64,000 bases of DNA from Clostridiaceae bacterium AM27-36LB (GTDB lineage: Bacteria; Bacillota; Clostridia; Lachnospirales; Lachnospiraceae). The notes under the pieces are model-generated. The model did not search any database. It was not told the origin of the DNA and saw only the letters and a list, made by a program, of their open reading frames with translations. Positions 1-8,813 of this stretch are shown here, one piece after another (the stretch's first letter is position 1; every line of letters begins with the position of its first letter). The stretch spans positions 310,001-374,000 of the forward strand of contig QUJQ01000004.1 in assembly GCA_003480725.1 (NCBI GenBank). The letters run 5' to 3'. Position numbers and translations under genes: made by a program.

Positions 1-23
1 AATCTATCCATTACCTGAATCAT
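1..23 (-). CDS. Transketolase C-terminal subunit (first codons only)
   Basis: Only the first seven codons (ATG at 21-23, MIQVMDR) lie in the window; the gene runs off the left edge. The start follows the end of the transketolase N-terminal subunit gene by 12 nt and has a good ribosome site (AAGGGGG, 7 nt upstream). Split transketolases are normally encoded as adjacent N- and C-subunit genes, so the C-subunit is the expected partner. The identity comes from context, because too few residues are visible to recognise the family. Confidence 0.5.
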
Positions 24-35
24 TGCTCTGCCCCC

Positions 36-857
36 TTACTTTTCCAAAATTGCAATTGCTTCATTTGCCTGTTCTTCTGACACGCTAACATGGTGATTCC
101 ACATTTCTTCCGCAAACTTGCAACCTTTTCCCTTTATCGTATGAAGCACAATGACCGATGGCTTTCCTTTTTCTGACTTTGCCTTATCGATTGCCGCGTC
201 TATTGCTTCATAATCATGACCATCTATTTCCTGTACATCCCAATGGAAGCTCTTAAATTTTTCACTATAGGATTCCATATTTTCTATAGCTGCCGTCATA
301 TCATCCAATTGCATTTTATTGTCATCCAAAAACAGAATCAGATTATCCAGCTTTTGCTGCGCGGCAAACATAATTGCCTCCCAGTTTTGTCCCTCCTGGC
401 TTTCTCCATCCCCAATAAAGCAGTAAATGGTATTTTCTTCGTGATTCTGTTTTTTCCCCAGCGCAATTCCACAAGCCACAGACAATCCCTGTCCCAATGA
501 TCCCGTTGTAACATCAATTCCCGGTGTCTTTTTTCTGTCGCAGTGACTGGGAAGATTGGTTCCCGGCTGATTCAGGGTATCCAGCCATTCCATCGGGAAA
601 AATCCCTTCAAAGCCAATGCCGCATAGATAGCCGGTCCTGCATGTCCTTTTGAGCAGACAATCCAGTCTCTGTCCTCCATGGCAGGATTTTTCGGATCGT
701 ATTTCAGCTGTTTTCCGTACAGAACACTTAATACGTCCACAATACTCATTGCTCCTCCGATGTGTCCAAAGCCCCGAACCTTCATCTGATGAATGGTTTT
801 TATTCTGATTTGTTTTGCGAAGCTCTGCAGCATATTTACCTGTTCCTTGTCTAACAT
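36..857 (-). CDS. Transketolase, N-terminal (thiamine-binding) subunit
   Basis: 273 aa. Half of a split, thiamine-diphosphate-dependent transketolase that moves two-carbon ketol units between sugar phosphates in the non-oxidative pentose phosphate pathway. Visible marks are SKGHA near residue 70 and the ThDP motif GDGESQEG near 150 followed by DDNK near 178. The start at 857 is chosen over the upstream in-frame ATG at 929 because AAAGGAGG sits 6 nt before it. A sigma-54-type promoter lies at 899-914, and rpoN is the next gene upstream on the same strand, so the operon is probably under enhancer-dependent control. Such split transketolases often sit in sugar PTS operons; any PTS genes would be beyond the left edge. 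Confidence 0.93.
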   Translation of the reverse strand: MLDKEQVNMLQSFAKQIRIKTIHQMKVRGFGHIGGAMSIVDVLSVLYGKQLKYDPKNPAMEDRDWIVCSKGHAGPAIYAALALKGFFPMEWLDTLNQPGTNLPSHCDRKKTPGIDVTTGSLGQGLSVACGIALGKKQNHEENTIYCFIGDGESQEGQNWEAIMFAAQQKLDNLILFLDDNKMQLDDMTAAIENMESYSEKFKSFHWDVQEIDGHDYEAIDAAIDKAKSEKGKPSVIVLHTIKGKGCKFAEEMWNHHVSVSEEQANEAIAILEK

Positions 858-898
858 AAAATTGCCTCCTTTATCATTTATTTTTACCTCTATTAAGA

Positions 899-914
899 AG
901 CAATTTTCATGCCA
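899..914 (-). promoter_or_regulatory. Sigma-54 (-24/-12) promoter for the transketolase operon
   Basis: On the minus strand the sequence TGGCATGAAAATTGCT matches the sigma-54 consensus TGGCACG-N4-TTGCW at every defined position but one (C to T). Spacing of GG and GC is exact. Transcription would start near 888, leaving a leader of about 30 nt with the ribosome site of the transketolase gene. Confidence 0.75.
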
Positions 915-943
915 GTTAGTGTGCCACATACCTTCTCTGTCAC

Positions 944-2302
944 TTATTCAAAAATCCTTCTTTTACCCTTTTCCGGAATTCCTAATTCCTCTCTATATTT
1001 TGCCACTGTTCTGCGGCTGATCTCGATTCCTTTTCCTTTCAAAAGCTGTACCAGCTTCTGATCGCTTGCCGGTGAGCGTTTATCCTCCTGTTCAATAAGC
1101 TTTTTCAATTGCTCTTTTGCGAACATTGCCGTAGAATCCACACTCTTTCCCTGTTTAATTTTTCTGCAGAAGAAATAGCTCATGGGGTAAATTCCCCAGG
1201 TACACTGCAGATATTTATCCTTCACTGCCCGGCTGACCGTAGATTCATGTATCCCTAATATATCTGCAACCTCCTGCATGGAAAGCGGAAGCAAATACCC
1301 TTTTCCATAGGTAAAAAATCCCTCCTGCTGCTCCACCAGAATTTTAGACACAGCGCTCAGGGTTTCATTTCTCTGCAGAACACACTGAATCGTCCAGCGA
1401 GCCTGGTTCAGCTTTTCTCTGATGTACGTTTTTGTTTTATCATCCACATCCATTTTTAACATCCGGCTGTAATAGGCATTGATTGATACCTGTTCACCTG
1501 CTTCATTTAGCATAATCTCAAATCTGTCCGCGAATTTTACAACTGTAACATCCGGCTTCAGATACTTTAAATGCTCTCTGTAGGAAAACCCGTTTCCCGG
1601 CTTGGGATTCAATTCCTGAATAACCTTAAAGTTTTCCAATAACTCCTTCATCGTTATATCCAGTTTTTTTGCCAGAACAGATAATTGATTTTTTCCAAGC
1701 AAATCCAGGTACTCCAGGATTATTTTCCGGGCAACAGGCGCCTTCCAGCCTTTTCTGTCCAGCTGCAGCAACAGACATTCCTGCAAATTTTCCGCCCCGA
1801 TCCCTGCCGGTTCCGCCGTTTTAAGAAGCGCCAGCATATCCTCTACCATTTTCTTCTGTGTCTTAAGTACCTCTGCTGTTTCCTCGACACTCTCTGTAAA
1901 ATATCCCCGCTCATCCAGACTGAGGATCAAATACTCCAGAACATCCTTTTGTTTTTCATCCAGCGGGTATGTATAAAACTGCGAAAAAAGGTATTCCTCC
2001 AATCCCTCGTTTTCTTCCGTTCCTACACTGGCAAATATATCGCCCTCCTGGTTTGCGTAATCCTGTTTGTAATACTGGATGTTCTGCTTGTCTGTTTCCT
2101 CCAGCCATTCTATTCTTTCCACTATGTCATGCTCTTCGTAAGTTTCCTTCCGGGTTTCATCATATTCCAGCAAAGGATTTTCCAAAACCGCCTGACTTAA
2201 AAACGTATCCAGCTCCATTCTGCCCATTTGCAAAATAGATGCTGCCTGCTGTTGACGGGCAGAAATTTTCTGTCTCTGCTCTACTGTAAATTTCATCTCC
2301 AT
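944..2302 (-). CDS. rpoN: RNA polymerase sigma-54 factor
   Basis: 452 aa, usual length for RpoN. The glutamine-rich activator-interacting N-terminus (RQKISARQQQAASILQMG) is followed by the core-binding region (NPKPG near 240), an HTH with HESTVSRAVKDK, and the RpoN box RRTVAKYREELG near the C-terminus that reads the -24 element. The ATG at 2302 is preferred (GGGG about 11 nt upstream); an alternative ATG lies 6 nt further in. The protein requires an AAA+ enhancer-binding activator, none of which is in the window. The ~300 nt upstream (2303-2605) holds no gene that I can see, only a GGAAGGAGG stretch without an ORF. The transketolase pair follows directly downstream. Confidence 0.95.
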   Translation of the reverse strand: MEMKFTVEQRQKISARQQQAASILQMGRMELDTFLSQAVLENPLLEYDETRKETYEEHDIVERIEWLEETDKQNIQYYKQDYANQEGDIFASVGTEENEGLEEYLFSQFYTYPLDEKQKDVLEYLILSLDERGYFTESVEETAEVLKTQKKMVEDMLALLKTAEPAGIGAENLQECLLLQLDRKGWKAPVARKIILEYLDLLGKNQLSVLAKKLDITMKELLENFKVIQELNPKPGNGFSYREHLKYLKPDVTVVKFADRFEIMLNEAGEQVSINAYYSRMLKMDVDDKTKTYIREKLNQARWTIQCVLQRNETLSAVSKILVEQQEGFFTYGKGYLLPLSMQEVADILGIHESTVSRAVKDKYLQCTWGIYPMSYFFCRKIKQGKSVDSTAMFAKEQLKKLIEQEDKRSPASDQKLVQLLKGKGIEISRRTVAKYREELGIPEKGKRRIFE

Positions 2303-2605
2303 ATACTTATAATCCCCTATGCGTTTGCTATCACCTTTCAAGATATTTCATTCTCTCTGAGAGCTTTATAAAAATATCTTTCGTGCCTCCTTCCTATAAC
2401 TAAAAAAACAGTCAGCATATTTTACCAACTGTAAATTCACTTCTGCTCTCATCGTATGCAGTGCTTCTCAATACTTTGTGATTTTTCTTTCATTATCTTA
2501 CCACAGAAATGCCCATATACACAAGCTTCATTAAACTATAATGACCGAGGAGAAAGGGAATCACAAAACACTATACCATCAAGACCAACTCTCGATAAGA
2601 GATAA

Positions 2606-2833
2606 TCAATTAACCGAAAATGTGAGGAACGCCGCCTTCAGACTGCCATGCTGGTCATCAAAGACCGGTATGGAAAAAATGCGATCCTGCGAGGTACAGA
2701 TCTGGAAGAACGGGCTGCCCAGTTCTCCCCATTTTCCGCACTCACCGGCTATGAAGCAGCCATTGATAAGACACGAAGAAAAGCACAGCAGGAGCTGGAA
2801 GAGGACCCCTTTACCAGAAGGCCCTATCACTAA
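2606..2833 (+). pseudogene. Fused remnant: Y-family DNA polymerase C-terminus joined to its small partner protein
   Basis: The open frame reads EERRLQTAMLVIKDRYGKN then AILRGTDLEE, which resembles the C-terminal tail of UmuC/ImuB-like Y-family polymerases carried by Firmicute mobile elements. It then switches without a break to RAAQFSPFSALTGYEAAI, the hallmark of the small protein normally encoded next to that polymerase. The end of one gene and the middle of the next have therefore been joined by an internal deletion. No start codon with a ribosome site is present and a stop lies upstream at 2603. I read it as a deletion scar of a lost SOS/mobile-element cassette. Family assignments come from recalled motifs. 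Confidence 0.6.
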
Positions 2834-2881
2834 AAAACCGCCACTCCAGGAGTCTTCTGGAATGACGGGTGTCATTTTTGA

Positions 2882-3787
2882 TTATGATATCTCTGATTTT
2901 ACCAGTTGATTTTTTGTAGTTGCTGTATTTACAATGACAAGTGCTGTCAGCACACACAACATTCCAACTGCTGAGTTGAACGTCAACTTTTCGTGAAACA
3001 GGAAAATTCCAAACAATGTCGCCGCCACAGGTTCTGTTGCTGCCATAATTGCTGCACGTCCACCTTCTACATGTTCCAAAGCATTGGTGTATAAAAAGTA
3101 GGGGAGGACCGTGCTTACAAGTGCGAACGCTGCCGCCAGTAAAAACAGTTTTCCGTCTGAAGTCAGCGTACTTACCACATGATCTGCATTACACAGTGGA
3201 ATGATTCCAAGTCCGGAAGTGATAAATGTGTACGCAACAATCGTCAACGGATGATAACCTCTTTCCAGTCCAAACCGACTGAAAATCGTATATAGTGCAT
3301 AGGCAAATCCGGCGCCGAGACCAGTGAGCAATCCCTGTGGTGTAAGCGTTCCGCCGCTTCCAATCACCCCTGATACCATCACACATCCAAAGAAGCAGAT
3401 GACCAGCGCTGCCAGCTTGGACACTGTCAGTTTTTCCTTAAAGATAACAGCCGACAGAAGCATAACTACAATGGGAGATGTATATTCCAGCACCGCTGCC
3501 ACAGCCATAGATGTCATGGTAATCGTCTTAAAGTAACAGAAGTTAAAACACAGAACACTTAAGATTCCACTTCCTAGAAAAATCCACAAATCTTTCAGTT
3601 TAATTTTTAAAAGTTTTCGGTTCCATACAAAGAGCGCAATGGTAAGGATCACACCAGCTCCGAAGGAACGGATACCGGAGATCTCCATCGATGCTAATCC
3701 ATACTGATTAAATTGTCTTACGAAGATCCCCATACTTCCCCAGAAGATTCCAGAGAGAATAATCAGAAAAGAGCTGATATTTTTCAT
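2882..3787 (-). CDS. DMT-superfamily transporter (EamA type)
   Basis: 301 aa, about ten hydrophobic segments in two five-helix EamA repeats, starting with a short cytoplasmic N-terminus (MKNISSFLIILSGIFWGSMG). Members export or import small metabolites; the substrate is not predictable. It lies 28 nt downstream of the PanF-like symporter on the same strand and is probably the last gene of the amidohydrolase operon, which suggests handling of the same compound family or its product. Confidence 0.88.
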   Translation of the reverse strand: MKNISSFLIILSGIFWGSMGIFVRQFNQYGLASMEISGIRSFGAGVILTIALFVWNRKLLKIKLKDLWIFLGSGILSVLCFNFCYFKTITMTSMAVAAVLEYTSPIVVMLLSAVIFKEKLTVSKLAALVICFFGCVMVSGVIGSGGTLTPQGLLTGLGAGFAYALYTIFSRFGLERGYHPLTIVAYTFITSGLGIIPLCNADHVVSTLTSDGKLFLLAAAFALVSTVLPYFLYTNALEHVEGGRAAIMAATEPVAATLFGIFLFHEKLTFNSAVGMLCVLTALVIVNTATTKNQLVKSEIS

Positions 3788-3815
3788 AATCCGTCCTTAA
3801 ATAATTGTCAGTTAA

Positions 3816-5324
3816 TTAATATTTTTCCGGGAAGAACAGTTTTCCGGTCTTATCATCAATTGGTTTGCCCATGTTGCTTCCTACGATGAACAGGATCAAC
3901 GCAACGCTAATACCAATAATAATGTTATGGAAGGAACCAATCTTAATTCCCAGTGCCATGGTAACACAGTAAGCAGCCAGACCTCCGATTACACTCATCA
4001 ATGCACCGGTAGAGTTTGCTTTCTTCCAGAACAGTCCAAGAAGCATGGTCCAGAAGAAGGTGGTCTGCAGACCGCCAAATGCGAACATGTTGATCCATAC
4101 GATCAGGTCAGGCGGGTTGATAGCCATAACTACTGCAGCGATACCCATGACAGCAGTTACTGCGAAGGAAATCTTTGCAACGAATTTCTGGTTGATCTCT
4201 TCGTGTTTCTCTTCTTTATAATGCAGATACATATCTTTTACAATTGCAGAAGAACCAGCAATCAAGAGAGAAGAGATTGTAGACATAGTAGCAGCCAGCG
4301 GTCCAATGATGGTAACACCACCAAGGATCGGCATCATGTATTTAACGATTACAATCGGAATCAGAGTATCAGTAGATCCGTCGATACTGGTAAGAACACC
4401 TCTGGAAAGAGTACCTACCAGATGGATACCGATCATCATGAATCCAACAACGATAGTTCCGTAGATCATAGCACGATGTACAGATTTAGTATCCTTGTAG
4501 CCCAGACATCTAACCTGAGACTGCGGAAGACCAACAGTAGTAATACCACACAGCATCCACTGAGTCAGATACAGCTGGAACGGAATTCCGCCGCTTGCTC
4601 TTGGGTCAAGAAGATTATATCCCTCTCCAGAAGCAACTGCCTGTACAGATGCAGCATTGATGTTTGCCATAATATTGCTGATTCCGCCGCCGTTATGGAT
4701 TACAGAAATGGTAAGTAAAATCGTACCAATAATCATTACGATCGCGCAGGCGGTATCGGTAATTGCTACCGCATTGAAACCGCCTACGGTCGTATAGAGG
4801 ATAACGACAACAGAGAATATAATCAGTCCTGCTACATAACTTACACCAGTACACTGGGAGAAAAGCTGTGCTCCACCGATAAACTGGCTTAACATAGATG
4901 TAGTAAAAAATACCAGGATAACAAGTGCACAGATGTTTGCAAGCAAATTGGATTTGTATCTTGCTCTCAATACATCAATAACGGTAACTGCCTGTGTCTT
5001 ACGACCGATAACTGCCATCTTCTTACCAAGTACACCAAGTACCAGGAATGCAGCCACGATTTGAGAAGTTGCATAGTATACCCAGCCGAAACCGGTTTCC
5101 CATGCTTTTCCAGCACCGCTTAAGAAAGAACTTACAGAGCTGTAAGTAGCAACCAGAGTCATTGCGAGTACGAAACCACCAAGGCTACGACCACCGATAA
5201 AGTACTCATTTGAAAAGTCTTTTGCTGCTGCATCCGCAGACCGTTTCTGAATCCAGAAGCCCATTCCCATCAATACAACGAAGAATATAACTACTGGAAC
5301 CATTCTCATTATCGCATCACTCAT
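3816..5324 (-). CDS. Sodium:solute symporter, PanF-like
   Basis: 502 aa integral membrane protein of the SSS family with about 13 hydrophobic segments. The motif FIGGRSLGGFVLAMTLVATY near residue 45 and the sodium-site region GPLAATMSTISSLLIAGSSA near 345 are typical. The start overlaps the stop of the upstream YhdT-like gene in TAATG, which implies translational coupling. In enterobacteria YhdT accompanies the pantothenate symporter PanF, so a PanF-type carrier is the best guess. However, the operon begins with an amidohydrolase and not a pantothenate gene, so the true substrate may be another carboxylate or amide. Confidence 0.87.
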   Translation of the reverse strand: MSDAIMRMVPVVIFFVVLMGMGFWIQKRSADAAAKDFSNEYFIGGRSLGGFVLAMTLVATYSSVSSFLSGAGKAWETGFGWVYYATSQIVAAFLVLGVLGKKMAVIGRKTQAVTVIDVLRARYKSNLLANICALVILVFFTTSMLSQFIGGAQLFSQCTGVSYVAGLIIFSVVVILYTTVGGFNAVAITDTACAIVMIIGTILLTISVIHNGGGISNIMANINAASVQAVASGEGYNLLDPRASGGIPFQLYLTQWMLCGITTVGLPQSQVRCLGYKDTKSVHRAMIYGTIVVGFMMIGIHLVGTLSRGVLTSIDGSTDTLIPIVIVKYMMPILGGVTIIGPLAATMSTISSLLIAGSSAIVKDMYLHYKEEKHEEINQKFVAKISFAVTAVMGIAAVVMAINPPDLIVWINMFAFGGLQTTFFWTMLLGLFWKKANSTGALMSVIGGLAAYCVTMALGIKIGSFHNIIIGISVALILFIVGSNMGKPIDDKTGKLFFPEKY

Positions 5325-5605
5325 TAGTTCGTTCCCTCCTCTTCATCATCGTCATCAAGATCAAAATCCACAAATACATTTTTTACCAGGTAAGCAACAC
5401 CGATGATTGCTACAAACCAGGAACCAAAGCTTCCCAGGACAAACCACGCCGGCATCTTTAAGATAGTCCAGCTGCTGCCCACCAACAGGTACGTGCCAAA
5501 TCCACCGGCTAACCATACCAGGAAACAGATTGCGGCCAGAATCCACGTTGCTTTCGCTTCACGGTTCATCTGAATAAATTTTTCTTTGTAACTTAGCTTT
5601 TTCAT
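5324..5605 (-). CDS. YhdT-like small membrane protein
   Basis: 93 aa with two hydrophobic segments (about 20-42 and 55-75) and a strongly acidic C-terminal tail (FDLDDDDEEEGTN). Size, topology and position directly before a PanF-like symporter match the YhdT family, whose function is unknown but is thought to be an accessory of the symporter. The last base of its stop codon is the first base of the next start codon. The gene follows the amidohydrolase by 39 nt. Confidence 0.8.
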   Translation of the reverse strand: MKKLSYKEKFIQMNREAKATWILAAICFLVWLAGGFGTYLLVGSSWTILKMPAWFVLGSFGSWFVAIIGVAYLVKNVFVDFDLDDDDEEEGTN

Positions 5606-5644
5606 GAAACCCTTTCCCCCTTAGTTTCTTTTTATGCATTCGCA

Positions 5645-7291
5645 TTAATGTTCACGCTCATAACAGATTTTCCCATCAATAATGGTGTAATCTACATTTA
5701 CATTTACGATATTCATCGGATCCATATTCAGGATATCCTGTGAGAAGATCGTAAAGTCTGCCAGTTTGCCGACCTCAATACTTCCTTTAATATCGTCCTC
5801 AAAGCTTGCATAAGCACCGTTCAGAGTGTAGCAGCGGATTGCTTCCAGCATGCTGATTCTCTGACACGGACCAACAACTTCTCCGGTCTTTCTGTCGATA
5901 CGATTCACTGCTCCATCCAGACCTCTGACTGCCTCACAGCTTGCTGTCGGTGCATCACAACCAATGGTCGGACGAAGTCCTGCATCCAGATAACTTCTCA
6001 TTGCGAAGAAATGATTGATTCTGTCGCCGAAATATCTATGATAATCGCTTCCATTTAATGGTAGAAAATGACAGTTAGAGACAGGAATAATCCCCATCTT
6101 CGCCATTCTCCGAACCAGATCGTCATCGGTGATTACGCAATGCTCAATCCGGTGACGATGTTCTTCCGGCTTACGATAGTGATGTGCAAGTGCTTTTTCA
6201 TATCCTTCAACCATGAACTCAACTGCAAGGTCACCCTCTGCATGAGCAGTTGCCTGACAATCGTGCTCATTAATCTCATCAATATAATCTGCAACCTCTT
6301 CTCTGGTCCAAGAGAGAATTCTTGGAAGCGTCGGATCGTGACTATACGGCTCTCTGGTCGCCATAGTCGGTCCACTGCTACCACCGTCTACCATGAATTT
6401 ACAGCTTCCAATTCGGAACTTCTCATCTCCAAGTCCTGTATGGAATCCCAATTTCATGAAGTGGTCATTGTCTTCCTTGGAAAATGGTTTTCCAAAAATA
6501 CTGTGAAGCATTACGAACTGACGCGGTTTGAACCATCCTTCCTTTGCTGCTTTATACATCATGCTGTAGCCAGGTGCATCGCAGGCACCACAGTCATGAA
6601 CCGATGTGATACCACCCTGAAGCAGTTCATCATTGGATTTCTTCAATGCTCTGCGGATCTCGTCGTCAGTGTATTTTACCTTACTCCACAGATAGAATGC
6701 GGTCAGATCTCTGGTCATACCTGTCAGCTTTCCATCAACAACTTCCAGTTCACCTTCTCCAAATCGAGAAGCGTCTTCCGGAGAATGAATGCCTCCTGCT
6801 GCCAGTCCCAGTGTATTGTAGATGCAGACATGTCCGCAAGTTCTCATACACTGTACCGGATGATCCGGCGCTGCTTCATCCAGATCTTCAATGGTCACAT
6901 GACGGTGCTCTTTCAGCTTGTTATTGTCATAGCCCCACAGTTTGATCCATCCACCCTTAGGTGTGGTCTTCGCTGCTTCACGAACCAGATTTTTCACGTC
7001 CTCAATGCTCTGGCATCCCGGATAAGTTGCATCCAGAATTGCGTCTCCCATGAATCCGCCTAAGATGGAATGGAAATGGCTGTCAATAAATCCCGGGCAC
7101 ATGGTGCGTCCGCCAAGATCAATCACTTTGGTCTCCGGTGTGAGCAACTGTTTAATCTCTTCGTTACTTCCCACGTACACGATTTTATTTTTCTTGATAC
7201 CCACAGCCTCGCAGATCTCGTCTTTTTCGTTGACCGTGACTACCTGACCATTAATGAATGCCATGTCCAGATAAGAAAAATCAAAATCCAT
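5645..7291 (-). CDS. Amidohydrolase, YtcJ-like
   Basis: 548 aa metal-dependent hydrolase of the amidohydrolase superfamily, YtcJ subgroup. The metal-site motif SHFHS appears near residue 70, further histidines in TAHAEGD and RIEHC near 345-375, and the late aspartate in IGCDAPTA near 440. The start ATG at 7291 has AAAGGGGG upstream. It heads the operon amidohydrolase, YhdT-like, symporter, DMT transporter, all on the minus strand and divergent from a PucR regulator. The likely role is hydrolysis of an imported amide or cyclic amide. The substrate cannot be named from sequence. Confidence 0.88.
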   Translation of the reverse strand: MDFDFSYLDMAFINGQVVTVNEKDEICEAVGIKKNKIVYVGSNEEIKQLLTPETKVIDLGGRTMCPGFIDSHFHSILGGFMGDAILDATYPGCQSIEDVKNLVREAAKTTPKGGWIKLWGYDNNKLKEHRHVTIEDLDEAAPDHPVQCMRTCGHVCIYNTLGLAAGGIHSPEDASRFGEGELEVVDGKLTGMTRDLTAFYLWSKVKYTDDEIRRALKKSNDELLQGGITSVHDCGACDAPGYSMMYKAAKEGWFKPRQFVMLHSIFGKPFSKEDNDHFMKLGFHTGLGDEKFRIGSCKFMVDGGSSGPTMATREPYSHDPTLPRILSWTREEVADYIDEINEHDCQATAHAEGDLAVEFMVEGYEKALAHHYRKPEEHRHRIEHCVITDDDLVRRMAKMGIIPVSNCHFLPLNGSDYHRYFGDRINHFFAMRSYLDAGLRPTIGCDAPTASCEAVRGLDGAVNRIDRKTGEVVGPCQRISMLEAIRCYTLNGAYASFEDDIKGSIEVGKLADFTIFSQDILNMDPMNIVNVNVDYTIIDGKICYEREH

Positions 7292-7337
7292 TCATAAACC
7301 CCCTTTGTAATAATGTTCTCCTGTTTTTTCTGCAACT

Positions 7338-7365
7338 AATATATCACAGTCATAATGCTATGCAA
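7338..7365 (-). promoter_or_regulatory. Predicted sigma-A promoter of the amidohydrolase operon
   Basis: Minus-strand TTGCAT (7360-7365), 16-bp spacer, TATATT (7338-7343). It lies 47 bp before the start codon. The TTGTGCA palindrome at 7388-7402 sits about 30 bp upstream of its -35 box, a usual activator position. Confidence 0.45.
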
Positions 7366-7387
7366 ATGGTCATTTCTATAATATTTT

Positions 7388-7402
7388 TTGTGCAACTGCA
7401 CA
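7388..7402. promoter_or_regulatory. Palindromic operator candidate for the PucR regulator
   Basis: TTGTGCAACTGCACA contains the inverted repeat TGTGCA-AC-TGCACA. It lies between the divergent amidohydrolase and PucR genes. A closely similar palindrome (TTGTGC-5-GCACAA) lies upstream of the second PucR-linked operon at 55697-55713, which supports a shared PucR-family recognition sequence. Confidence 0.5.
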
Positions 7403-7432
7403 TTGACATTGTAAAACATCCTACATTTTTGT

Positions 7433-7461
7433 TTGCCACCTTAAATAAATAATGCTATAAT
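7433..7461 (+). promoter_or_regulatory. Sigma-A promoter of the pucR-like gene
   Basis: TTGCCA (7433-7438), 17-bp spacer, TATAAT (7456-7461), 44 bp before the start codon at 7506. Confidence 0.6.
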
Positions 7462-7505
7462 ATTAGTAAAATCTATACATTTTGCACGCAAACGAGGAGT
7501 CAAAA

Positions 7506-8669
7506 ATGGCAATTACATTACGAACTTTATTGATTGAGACATCAAATACATATCATATGGATATTCTTGCTGGCAGTAACGGACTTGACCACTCCGTTTC
7601 CTGGGTTCATATCATTGAAGACAAGAGCATTAGTTCATTTCTTATGGGGCGGGAACTGGTCTTTTCCACCGGAATCCGTCAAAAAGACAACAGCTGGATG
7701 CTCCCATTCTGTAAGGAACTGCAAAAAGTCGGCTGTAGCGGTGTGGTGTTTAATATGGGCCCATATATTCAAAAAATCCCACAAGAAGTCATTGATTTCT
7801 GCAATCAGGCTGATTTTCCACTGATTACTACACCATGGGAAAGCCGTCTGGTGGAGATTACCCAGGAACTGGGTTGTATGATTATGGAAAATAGAAATAA
7901 AGAAACTACCATCCATAATATTTTCAAGGAATTGATTTTCAATGAATCCTACTACGAATATGGGATATCTGCTCTACAGCAGAACGGATATTCCATCGAT
8001 CAGAAGTATACAGTTCTGTGTATGCAGATTCTGCAAGACAATTCAGATGAGGTTCTCATGCGACAACTATCTGTCCGCATTGAGGCAAGAGTTCGTCACG
8101 CCTTTTCTGGAAATAAATCTGCGTTTTTTCAGCTTGACAATCAGTTTGTGCTAATTTTACCTGTAAAACTCTGGAGCGATGATAAGAATTTTGTAGAGAA
8201 GTTGCTCCATATTATGGAAAATGAATTCAACTTGAAGGTTTCCATTGGTTCTGGTCCAGAGGGGCTCCCAGCTTCTAAATTAAGTCGAAGCTATCAGCTG
8301 GCTCTCAAATCCGCCCGATTGGCAGAGCGCCTTGGGAAAGGATACATGTTTTATGAAGAGACCGATGTCTACGGATTACTGGCAGAGATTCCCTATGAAT
8401 CGGTTCTGAAGAATTTCTACAATCGGCATTTTCAACCATTAATTGAATATGACCGACATCACAACACCGATTATGCGATGTTTTTAAGGGAATATGTGAT
8501 GGCTGGATTCAGCATCAAAGAACTGGCAAAAAATACGTTTCTGCACCGAAATACAGTGTATTATAAGCTGGAAAAGATTCAGGAAATCATGGGTGACAAT
8601 TACGATCTGAATCTCTGGAAAGAGAAAATGGATCTTATGCTCTGCATGTATATTGAAGATCTCTTATAA
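7506..8669 (+). CDS. PucR-family transcriptional regulator
   Basis: 387 aa. An N-terminal PucR domain (residues 1-120, starting ITLRTLLIE and including VHIIEDKSISSFLMGRELVFSTG) is followed by a middle region and a C-terminal HTH_30 (FSIKELAKNTFLHRNTVYYKLEKI near 345). The start ATG at 7506 follows GAGGAG by 7 nt; an upstream in-frame ATG at 7482 lacks a ribosome site. The family activates purine, amide and related nitrogen-compound catabolism. Its divergent position next to the amidohydrolase-symporter operon makes that operon the obvious target. Confidence 0.9.
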   Translation: MAITLRTLLIETSNTYHMDILAGSNGLDHSVSWVHIIEDKSISSFLMGRELVFSTGIRQKDNSWMLPFCKELQKVGCSGVVFNMGPYIQKIPQEVIDFCNQADFPLITTPWESRLVEITQELGCMIMENRNKETTIHNIFKELIFNESYYEYGISALQQNGYSIDQKYTVLCMQILQDNSDEVLMRQLSVRIEARVRHAFSGNKSAFFQLDNQFVLILPVKLWSDDKNFVEKLLHIMENEFNLKVSIGSGPEGLPASKLSRSYQLALKSARLAERLGKGYMFYEETDVYGLLAEIPYESVLKNFYNRHFQPLIEYDRHHNTDYAMFLREYVMAGFSIKELAKNTFLHRNTVYYKLEKIQEIMGDNYDLNLWKEKMDLMLCMYIEDLL

Positions 8670-8813
8670 CACTTGTTACTTATCCGGCGTGAGTTGAACA
8701 ATTCTTGTTTCTGACAGGTGACAATTACCCCTTTGCCTGCCCATCGGAGAAATACAACTCAAATACAACATGAATTGTCCAATCACCCGTCCGGCTGTCG
8801 ATCACACCCCATT

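Noticed and set aside
2365..2395. Sigma-54 promoter upstream of rpoN
   Set aside because: The minus-strand AGGCACG lacks a GC at the -12 position with correct spacing.
6068..7063. Plus-strand open frame opposite the amidohydrolase
   Set aside because: Antisense shadow without ribosome site or family features.
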